From contig JAAEEL010000064.1 in assembly GCA_013415795.1 (NCBI GenBank), positions 1 to 11,609 of the forward strand: a stretch of DNA of 11,609 bases, given 5' to 3'. The first letter of the stretch is position 1, and each line of letters begins with the position of its first letter. This document shows, piece after piece, positions 7,141-11,609 of this stretch. The notes under the pieces are model-generated. The model ran no database searches. It had not been told where the DNA came from and was given only the letters and a program-made list of their open reading frames with translations. Origin of the DNA: Methanocellales archaeon (GTDB lineage: Archaea > Halobacteriota > UBA148). The position numbers were made by a program, and so were the translations under genes.

Positions 7141-7252
7141 TATTAAATTGATTGACTTATTAATAATTAAACTATGTAAATAGATGTGTTTATGACAAAT
7201 AGAGCTACCCCTTTACTTCTTATGGAAAACTAATCTATCAATTTACAAAGTT

Positions 7253-7289
7253 GTTCACAAACGTTCACAAGTTGTGGGTATGTGAATAC
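7253..7289. promoter_or_regulatory. Tandem and inverted GTTCACAA elements (putative operator)
   Basis: GTTCACAA occurs at 7253-7260 and again at 7263-7270. The 10-bp spacing would place both on the same face of the helix. An inverted copy (TGTGAATAC) follows at 7281-7289 and a weaker match (ATTTACAA) precedes at 7241-7248. CACAAGTTGTG (7266-7276) is a perfect inverted repeat around G7271. The cluster lies midway between the two divergent promoters. Confidence 0.45.
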
Positions 7290-7373
7290 TAAAATAAGGC
7301 ACCATATACCCATTTAATCCTTAAAAGGAGTGTTTTAAGCCCATAATAACTTTTTAATTTATCTAAACCTCTG

Positions 7374-7398
7374 TTTCAGCTGAAAAGTATATATAGGG
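7374..7398 (+). promoter_or_regulatory. Palindrome, BRE and TATA box of the winged-helix gene
   Basis: GTATATATAG (7387-7396) is a strong TATA box. It is preceded by the purine-rich GAAAA expected of a BRE for transcription factor B. The BRE is part of a perfect 12-bp palindrome, TTTCAGCTGAAA (7374-7385). Transcription should begin near 7413-7418. Confidence 0.65.
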
Positions 7399-7410
7399 GT
7401 TGTATATTAC

Positions 7411-7444
7411 TATTCACATGCTGTTCACAAAACAGCTTCACATC
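7411..7444. promoter_or_regulatory. Three TTCACA elements at the start site of the winged-helix gene
   Basis: TATTCACAT, TGTTCACAA and GCTTCACAT follow one another, with hexamer starts at 7413, 7424 and 7437 (spacings 11 and 13). All point the same way. The first coincides with the expected transcription start, and the others lie in the untranslated leader. This arrangement suits autorepression by the protein encoded downstream. Confidence 0.45.
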
Positions 7445-7478
7445 TAGAGGGGATGGGCCGCCAAAAGGAGGGTGCTTG

Positions 7479-7913
7479 ATGAAGATAAATCTTGAGATCG
7501 TTGATGACGATATGAAAACCACCGTCATATTTGAGGGCGATCTCGGCAAAAAAAGAGTCCTTCATCTAATTGAAGCTCTGGATTTCCAGCCTACATCCAC
7601 CAATATTTCTTCGTCTAGCACACCCCCTAATTTATTGGATATAAAAGATGAGAAGTTGACGGTTAAGGAAAGGCTGAGACTATTTTTAAGGTATGAGTAT
7701 CCGAAGGTCTGGTTTACTTCTATAGAAGTGCGAGAGAATTATGAGAGCATTTTTGAAAATATACCTTTGAGCACCGTTTCTACCTATCTGGCAAGAATGT
7801 ATAGGGAAGGTATTTTAGAGCGCAGGGGAAACCGAGTTCAACGGGAATACCGGTTTATCTATGGGGAGTCAGACGACCAAAAATTAGCGCAGGGTATGCC
7901 TCTTCATCTCTAG
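7479..7913 (+). CDS. Winged-helix DNA-binding protein, putative transcription regulator
   Basis: A 144-residue protein. Residues 1-35 form a short strand-strand-helix module (MKINLEIVDDDMKTTVIFEG). A Ser/Thr/Pro-rich linker (39-51) follows, then a winged helix at about 60-128. In the winged helix, IPLSTVSTYLARMYREGILE (95-114) looks like the recognition helix region and RRGNRVQREYRF (115-126) the wing. Similar two-part small regulators occur in methanogenic archaea; the ligand is unknown. The ATG at 7479 has an excellent ribosome binding site (GGAGGGTG, 7467-7474), so it is preferred over the in-frame TTG at 7476. Repeated TTCACA elements surround its promoter. It is followed after 41 nt by trm5, possibly in the same transcript. 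Confidence 0.85.
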   Translation: MKINLEIVDDDMKTTVIFEGDLGKKRVLHLIEALDFQPTSTNISSSSTPPNLLDIKDEKLTVKERLRLFLRYEYPKVWFTSIEVRENYESIFENIPLSTVSTYLARMYREGILERRGNRVQREYRFIYGESDDQKLAQGMPLHL

Positions 7914-7954
7914 TTTTATTATTTATCAGTGCTATCTATTCTTGAGGTCACATT

Positions 7955-8920
7955 GTGATATATTCATGCATTAAGGTTCCAAATTCAAATGGTGAAACCC
8001 TTCGTAAAAAACTGATCGAAATTGGCGCTAGGGACAAATCCCTCAAGATCAAGTCAGATGACCGATTTTTGTATATTCCTATAGTGGATACCTCACTCGC
8101 GCCAGCGGGAGCGAAGTTAACCATTGAACAATTTGATGCAGTCAAAAAACCAAAAACGATAGAGGAACTTCTTGGGTTTGCGCCATCCTATGAGATCATA
8201 GGCGATATGGCAATTCTCCCAGAAGTGAGTATTGAAGTTGGCAAAGCAATTCTAAAGGTACATAAGAACGTGAAAACGGTTCTAGTTGCTATTTCGCCAG
8301 TTGAAGGTGAATATCGTGTACGGCGTTACAGGGTAATCGCCGGTGAAAATCGAACTGATACGATTTACAGGGAGCATGGTTTTATCTATGCATTGGATCT
8401 TCAGCGCGTGTACTTTAGCCCACGTCTTGCAACAGAACGTGCGAGGGTTGCCGCTCTAGTTGGACCAAATGAAACGGTCATAGACATGTTTGCCGGTGTC
8501 GGACCCTTTTCCATTTTAATCTCAAAACGCGCAAATAAAGTAGTTTCTATCGACAAGAACCCAGATGCAGTCCTTTTTCTCCGCAAGAATATTGCTCTTA
8601 ACTCTATAGCGAACATTCAGATCATCAGAGGTGATGTGCATGAAGTCTCATATAACCTAAAAGGTCAAGGGGACAGGATCATCATGAACCTGCCCCATAA
8701 TGCGCAAGAGTACTTAAATGATGCTCTGTTCATGGCAAAAACTGGGTCGAAAGTCCATTATTATGATATACAGCCCGAAAATTCATTTGAAGATGCCCTT
8801 GAAACTATTAGAGAAGCTGCAGCAAGCCATGGTCGCAATATCAAGTTCATAGGAATAAAAAAGGTGAGATCCTATTCCCCTAATAGTTATAACATCTGCG
8901 TTGACTTTCAGGTGATATAG
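7955..8920 (+). CDS. trm5: tRNA (guanine(37)-N1)-methyltransferase
   Basis: A 321-residue class I S-adenosylmethionine-dependent methyltransferase that makes m1G37 next to the anticodon, preventing frameshifts. An N-terminal D1-like domain (about 1-60) is present, followed by the RNA-binding D2 region with the FSPRLATER motif (154-162). The SAM motif is DMFAGVGPFSI (177-187). NLPH (245-248) is the Trm5 form of the catalytic motif, and SPNSYNICVDF (308-318) is the usual ending. The intact D1 domain suggests a Trm5b-type enzyme. The GTG start is supported by GAGGT (7944-7948) six bases upstream and by a normal N terminus. Of the three tRNAs in the window only tRNA-Leu(CAA) has G37 and could be a substrate. 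Confidence 0.93.
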   Translation: MIYSCIKVPNSNGETLRKKLIEIGARDKSLKIKSDDRFLYIPIVDTSLAPAGAKLTIEQFDAVKKPKTIEELLGFAPSYEIIGDMAILPEVSIEVGKAILKVHKNVKTVLVAISPVEGEYRVRRYRVIAGENRTDTIYREHGFIYALDLQRVYFSPRLATERARVAALVGPNETVIDMFAGVGPFSILISKRANKVVSIDKNPDAVLFLRKNIALNSIANIQIIRGDVHEVSYNLKGQGDRIIMNLPHNAQEYLNDALFMAKTGSKVHYYDIQPENSFEDALETIREAAASHGRNIKFIGIKKVRSYSPNSYNICVDFQVI

Positions 8921-8970
8921 GATCACAATTCTTAAGTTAGTGTAGGAGGGATTATCTTCCCTTGCAGCCA

Positions 8971-9042
8971 GCCGTCGTGGCTTAGTGGTAGAGCGGCCGC
9001 CTCGTAAGCGGCAGGTCGAGGGTTCAATCCCCTCCGACGGCT
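8971..9042 (+). tRNA. tRNA-Thr (anticodon CGT)
   Basis: The acceptor stem is GCCGTCG (8971-8977) with CGACGGC (9035-9041), and the discriminator is T9042, the usual base for archaeal tRNA-Thr. The anticodon stem is GCCGC (8996-9000) with GCGGC (9008-9012), and the loop CTCGTAA places CGT at 9003-9005, reading ACG. The T arm is GAGGG/CCCTC around TTCAATC (9018-9034). There is no intron and no encoded CCA. The next coding sequence begins only 2 nt after the tRNA. Confidence 0.95.
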
Positions 9043-9044
9043 TT

Positions 9045-9455
9045 ATGCAGATTCAGACATCCAAAGAAACTGAGCTCGTGGATATTACCGAGAAGGTTAT
9101 GGAGCAGATAAAAGTAAAAGACGTTAAGGAAGGCTTTTGCATCGTATTTTCAAAACATACGACGACAGGAATAATCATTAATGAGAATGAGCCAAGACTA
9201 AAGGAAGATATTCTAAACATGCTTGACAAAATAGTTCCCGATGAAAAAGGATATCTGCATGATGACATAGATTCTAATGCGCACTCCCACCTCAGGTCTA
9301 TACTCCTGGGATCAAGCATTGTAGTGCCAATAGAAAATGGATCCCTATTGCTGGGAACATGGCAGAGCATCTTTTTGGTGGAATTGGACGGTCCGAGAAG
9401 TAGAACCGTTAATGTCAGCATTATAGGTCAGAATCAGAATTGTAGGGAAGTCTAA
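9045..9455 (+). CDS. YjbQ/UPF0047 family protein
   Basis: A 136-residue protein, the normal length for the YjbQ (UPF0047) family. The characteristic motifs are all present: HTTTGIIINE (38-47), NAHSHLRSILLGSS (78-91) and LGTWQSIFLVELDGPR (103-118). His38, His80 and His82 are probable active-site or metal residues. Family members have shown weak thiamin-phosphate-synthase-like activity, but the physiological role is unsettled. The ATG at 9045 gives the expected N terminus, and any longer frame would run into tRNA-Thr. Only two bases (TT) separate it from the tRNA end, so it has no room for a ribosome binding site of its own. It is probably co-transcribed with the tRNA. Confidence 0.92.
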   Translation: MQIQTSKETELVDITEKVMEQIKVKDVKEGFCIVFSKHTTTGIIINENEPRLKEDILNMLDKIVPDEKGYLHDDIDSNAHSHLRSILLGSSIVVPIENGSLLLGTWQSIFLVELDGPRSRTVNVSIIGQNQNCREV

Positions 9456-9469
9456 AATTCAAATAAAGA

Positions 9470-9478
9470 AAAATATTC
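9470..9478 (+). promoter_or_regulatory. Possible TATA box for tRNA-Leu
   Basis: AAATATTCA lies about 38 bp upstream of the mature tRNA-Leu 5' end, the same spacing as the candidate box before tRNA-Arg. It would give a leader of about 12 nt consisting of TATATAAAAAAAA. The stronger-looking TATATAAA at 9499-9506 is too close to the tRNA to serve as its promoter. Confidence 0.3.
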
Positions 9479-9511
9479 AAATAGGGGAAGACATCATCTA
9501 TATAAAAAAAA

Positions 9512-9646
9512 GCGGGGGTCGCCAAGTCTGGTCAAACAACTTTTTGGCAAGCGCAAGCAAAAGGCTTGACCCAAAAGAGGACCATAGGCGGTAGGCTCAA
9601 GATCTACTCTCATAGGAGTTCGCGGGTTCAAATCCCTCCCCCCGCA
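9512..9646 (+). tRNA. tRNA-Leu (anticodon CAA) with 50-nt D-arm intron
   Basis: The acceptor stem is GCGGGGG (9512-9518) with CCCCCGC (9639-9645), discriminator A9646. The anticodon stem is GTAGG (9591-9595) with TCTAC (9603-9607); the loop CTCAAGA holds anticodon CAA at 9598-9600 and G37 at 9601. The long variable arm (from 9608) and the TTCAAAT T loop (9627-9633) are typical of class II tRNA-Leu. The D arm is interrupted after A21. Removing 9536-9585 joins GGTCAA to AGGCG and restores the normal D stem, giving an 85-nt mature tRNA. The T stem has one C-T mismatch (9623/9637). CCA is not encoded. Confidence 0.88.
9536..9585 (+). other. Archaeal tRNA intron (bulge-helix-bulge type)
   Basis: GGTC (9530-9533) pairs with GACC (9580-9583) to form a 4-bp helix. 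It is flanked by 3-nt bulges AAA (9534-9536) and ATA (9584-9586), the layout cut by the archaeal splicing endonuclease after the second bulge base. Cuts after 9535 and 9585 give the expected mature D arm. The inner helix is imperfect (CTTTT/AAAAG, 9540-9544 with 9573-9577) and is capped by a CAAGC/GCTTG hairpin (9554-9568). Confidence 0.75.
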
Positions 9647-9706
9647 TATTAGTAAATTATGATGCATCTCAACTTATGGGGGTTTCCGAATAAAAGGTCG
9701 AAATCT

Positions 9707-10297
9707 ATGGAAAGGAAGATAGTTTATTTCGAGGATAAGAAAGCAGAAAATACCGATGTCACTTTTGAGCTGGTTCAAGAGAGATTGAACACCTTGGGTA
9801 TTAAGAAATTGGTGCTCGCATCTACTACGGGTTCCACGGCAAAGAAAGCCATGGATTTCTTTAAAGACGAAGGGGTTAAGTTAATCGTGGTGCCTCATCA
9901 GTTCGATTTTCATAGGGAAATAAATCCATTCCCTCTGGAATTGGTTAAGACCCTTAGATACTCTGGGCACGAAGTACATTTTGGTACCATGCTTTTCCAC
10001 ACCGATAATCTATACGAATCCGATGTCCCGACATTAATGGCAAACCTTTTACGCTGCTTTTGTCAGGGAGTTAAGGTTTGCTTTGAAATAGTTCTTATGG
10101 CTACAGATGCGGGTCTCTTGAAAAATGGGGAAAAGGTGATAGCAGTAGGGGGGACTGGCCGAGGATCTGATACTGCCCTGGTGATGCAGGCAGCATCTTC
10201 CCGCAATCCCAGAAATCTTAGAGTTAACGAAATTATTTGTAAGCCACTCAATCCGTTGGATTTAGATGGATCGGGGGAGAGGGTAGTTCGGAAATAG
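9707..10297 (+). CDS. Pyruvate kinase alpha/beta-domain (PK_C-like) protein
   Basis: A stand-alone protein of 196 residues resembling only the C-terminal domain of pyruvate kinase. The catalytic barrel is absent, so it is not a pyruvate kinase. Landmarks include LVLASTTGSTAKKAMDFF (35-52), LIVVPHQFDFHREINPF (59-75), MATDAGLLKNGEKVIAVGG (131-149) and TGRGSDTALVMQAA (150-163). The last stretches look like a nucleotide- or phosphate-binding fold. Such proteins are widespread in archaea and some bacteria without an assigned function. I chose the ATG at 9707, with AAAGGT about 8 nt upstream, because MERKIVYFE is a normal N terminus. An in-frame ATG at 9659 would add 16 residues that look non-homologous. 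It follows tRNA-Leu by 60 nt. Confidence 0.88.
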   Translation: MERKIVYFEDKKAENTDVTFELVQERLNTLGIKKLVLASTTGSTAKKAMDFFKDEGVKLIVVPHQFDFHREINPFPLELVKTLRYSGHEVHFGTMLFHTDNLYESDVPTLMANLLRCFCQGVKVCFEIVLMATDAGLLKNGEKVIAVGGTGRGSDTALVMQAASSRNPRNLRVNEIICKPLNPLDLDGSGERVVRK

Positions 10298-10359
10298 GTA
10301 CGAGATTGATTTGATCTGATTATCATTTTTATCGATTATTGAATGAGAGACTAGCATTT

Positions 10360-10557
10360 ATGGATGGAACCGAACGAGCAAATATTAAACTTGGGATAAG
10401 GGTGGCAATTGTGCTTAAAAAGGATCAAATCTCTGGAAAGTTAACGGAAGGCATAGTTAAGAATATTCTGACAAAGTCTCAACACCACCCCCACGGAATT
10501 AAAGTCCGACTTGTATCAGGCAAAATCGGCAGAGTGAAAGAAGTTCTAGAAGGTTAA
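10360..10557 (+). CDS. YwbE family protein
   Basis: A 65-residue protein matching the YwbE family (DUF2196) along its whole length: ERANIKLGIRVAIVLKKDQ (5-23), SGKLTEGIVKNILTKS (25-40) and HHPHGIKVRL (42-51), ending GKIGRVKEV. The pattern suggests a small beta-barrel of the kind that often binds nucleic acid, but no function is established. The ATG at 10360 fits the usual family start, whereas a TTG at 10339 would add seven residues. Only a weak GAGAG lies upstream. A TATA-like TTTTTATCG (10326-10334) would make the mRNA nearly leaderless. It lies 62 nt after the PK_C-like gene. Confidence 0.9.
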   Translation: MDGTERANIKLGIRVAIVLKKDQISGKLTEGIVKNILTKSQHHPHGIKVRLVSGKIGRVKEVLEG

Positions 10558-10666
10558 ATTAATTATTATCTAGGTATTTTAGAGCCATTCTAATAAAGAG
10601 TGAGCGAAAATAAATTTACATTTCTGTTAGTTTTCCGTAGATTCTATACGGCTATCTAAGAGAAGA
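10558..10666. other. Convergent intergenic region
   Basis: This AT-rich spacer lies between the YwbE gene and the convergent surface-protein gene. A 5-bp inverted repeat CCGTA/TACGG (10635-10651) is present, but no clear T run follows it on either strand, so I do not call a terminator. No gene is seen. Confidence 0.5.
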
Positions 10667-11609
10667 TTATTTATCTTTTTTACTAAAAATTGATACTACG
10701 AGAGTGACGCTTAGGGTGCAAATCAGAGCAATAAAACCTATTATATTGAACTCTGGGAGAGCTAGCGTTCTTGGAGAGACAGTGATTATGACTTCATCAC
10801 TTGATTCTTGGCCTACAGTATCGTTAGCAAAAATTGTGTAGTTCCAAATGCCCAGCGTAGAGGTATCTATTGGAACAGTGACTTCGACACCACTAGTCCA
10901 AGCAGTAGGAGGTACAATCTGTACTCCATTTCTAATTATCCAGTAATATTTAGGGTTTGTTTCAGTCAAAATCCAGGTGATGTAACTAGTGCGTTCTAGT
11001 TCAACCGTTTGATCCGGGGGTTCTGTGATGCTTGGCGGGACATCACCCTTTGCCACTGATTTATTCTGATAAGAAATAACATAATTTGAACAATTGCCGT
11101 ACATCTCCACCGACACGTTGTACCATCCATCCGCAGCACTTGAATTGAGATAGAAACTCACATTAGCAACCTGATCGACTCCCACCGAGGGATAATTAAC
11201 TGTCGTAGTGTTAATGACAACAGTGCTGTTGAATATGTTAACCGTGTAGTTTGCCGGATTTAATTCGGTATATGTGAAGTTCACATAGAACTGTTCTCCT
11301 CCACTTCTGTAAACAGGCGAGGAAGTTGTCGGTTTATCTATGGTTATCGTTGGTGGAGTGTCATCCTTCAACACCGAACCATTCTGGTAGGAAATACCAT
11401 AATTTGAACAATTATCATACATCTCCACCGACACGTTATACCATCCATCCGCAGCACTTGGATTTAGATTGAAACTCACATTCGCAACCTGGTCAGTTCC
11501 ACCTGCAGGATAATTAACGGTCGTCGTGTTAATAGTTGCAGTGCTGTTGTATATGTTAACCGTGTAGTTTGCCGGATTTAATTCGGTATATGTGAAGTTC
11601 ACCCAAACC
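10667..11609 (-). CDS. Repeat surface protein with PEF-CTERM-like tail (N terminus outside window)
   Basis: The C-terminal 313 residues of a larger extracellular protein; the frame stays open to the window edge, and the GTG at 11602 is an internal Val, not a start. Two beta-rich repeats of 106 residues (beginning VNFTYTELNPANYTVNI) are followed by an Ig-like domain (from about PPSITEPPDQ to VIITV). The protein is full of N-x-S/T sequons (NFT, NYT, NST, NTT, NVS, NCS), suggesting dense N-glycosylation. The end is LPEF, then a hydrophobic segment (IIGFIALICTLSVTLVVSIF), then SKKDK. This is the plan of archaeal PEF-CTERM sorting signals, cut by an archaeosortase. It is probably an S-layer-associated or adhesive protein. 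Confidence 0.8.
   Translation of the reverse strand, partial: VWVNFTYTELNPANYTVNIYNSTATINTTTVNYPAGGTDQVANVSFNLNPSAADGWYNVSVEMYDNCSNYGISYQNGSVLKDDTPPTITIDKPTTSSPVYRSGGEQFYVNFTYTELNPANYTVNIFNSTVVINTTTVNYPSVGVDQVANVSFYLNSSAADGWYNVSVEMYGNCSNYVISYQNKSVAKGDVPPSITEPPDQTVELERTSYITWILTETNPKYYWIIRNGVQIVPPTAWTSGVEVTVPIDTSTLGIWNYTIFANDTVGQESSDEVIITVSPRTLALPEFNIIGFIALICTLSVTLVVSIFSKKDK
11033..11602 (-). repeat. Tandem 318-bp coding repeat (two copies seen)
   Basis: Two in-frame copies with a period of 106 codons are visible. The conserved core of the first is at 11602-11351 and of the second at 11284-11033. They differ at roughly 15 of 84 residues and remain similar at the DNA level. The first copy runs to the window edge, where the residues before it (VW) already differ from the FY that precedes copy two, so more copies may lie beyond. 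Confidence 0.85.

Larger units (their letters stand above)
7083..7478. promoter_or_regulatory. Divergent promoter region rich in TTCACA elements
   Basis: These 396 bp separate the dphB operon (minus) from the winged-helix gene (plus). They contain no convincing gene. Six exact TTCACA/TGTGAA hexamers occur (7102-7107, 7254-7259, 7264-7269, 7281-7286, 7413-7418, 7424-7429), plus a seventh at 7437-7442. Chance would give well under one in this length on both strands. The elements flank or overlap the expected transcription starts of both genes. A perfect palindrome TTTCAGCTGAAA (7374-7385) abuts the plus-strand TATA box. Confidence 0.6.

Noticed and set aside
8985..9044. A longer yjbQ frame beginning within tRNA-Thr
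   Set aside because: The extra 20 residues are tRNA sequence; the ATG at 9045 gives the normal family length.
9499..9506. TATATAAA directly before tRNA-Leu as its TATA box
   Set aside because: The start site would fall about 15 nt inside the tRNA, so it is more likely the AT-rich 5' leader.
9659..9706. Upstream ATG for the PK_C-like protein
   Set aside because: The added 16 residues look non-homologous, and AAAGGT sits correctly before the ATG at 9707.
10635..10651. Inverted repeat CCGTA/TACGG as a terminator
   Set aside because: Only 5 bp with a 7-nt loop, and no T run follows on either strand.
1..11609. CRISPR array, transposon ends, integrase or toxin-antitoxin pair
   Set aside because: No regularly spaced repeats, terminal inverted repeats or matching protein motifs were seen on either strand.

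Overview
The window reads as a chromosomal segment of a euryarchaeon, probably from the methanogen/ANME (Methanosarcina-like) part of the group. The lineage is inferred from gene content. Seen here are diphthamide biosynthesis genes, Trm5, a HerA-type ATPase, the archaeal families DUF2070, UPF0212/DUF555 and DUF5611, TATA-type promoters, an intron-bearing tRNA, and two surface proteins ending in PGF-CTERM-like and PEF-CTERM-like sorting tails. Base composition is moderately AT-rich, and no transposase, integrase, plasmid or phage gene is recognisable.

Layout. Positions 1-65 hold the last codons of a surface protein with a PGF-CTERM-like tail, followed by a hairpin/T-tract terminator. A DUF5611 protein (minus) lies divergent to tRNA-Arg(TCT). 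Positions 836-1195 hold no convincing gene, only ORF remnants. From 7082 down to 1196 runs one tightly packed minus-strand operon: diphthine synthase dphB, a HerA-like ATPase, UPF0212, a PfkB-family kinase, diphthine-ammonia ligase Dph6, and a DUF2070 membrane protein. All five junctions overlap, by 1 to 16 nt. A 396-bp divergent promoter region (7083-7478) carries a cluster of TTCACA elements and separates this operon from a plus-strand winged-helix regulator and trm5. Then come tRNA-Thr(CGT), a YjbQ-family gene starting 2 nt after that tRNA, tRNA-Leu(CAA) with a 50-nt intron in its D arm, a pyruvate-kinase C-terminal-domain protein, and a YwbE-family protein. The window ends inside a minus-strand, heavily sequon-rich repeat surface protein with a PEF-CTERM-like tail.

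How it fits together. Most of the centre concerns translation: diphthamide modification of elongation factor 2 (second and last steps in one operon), tRNA m1G37 methylation, and three tRNAs. The small regulator at 7479 may control both its own transcript and the dphB operon through the TTCACA elements; this is inference. The parts most worth testing are that operator cluster, the non-canonical tRNA-Leu intron with a legible bulge-helix-bulge, and the tRNA-Thr/yjbQ junction, which would give an almost leaderless mRNA after tRNA 3' processing. No complete new defence or mobile system is visible.
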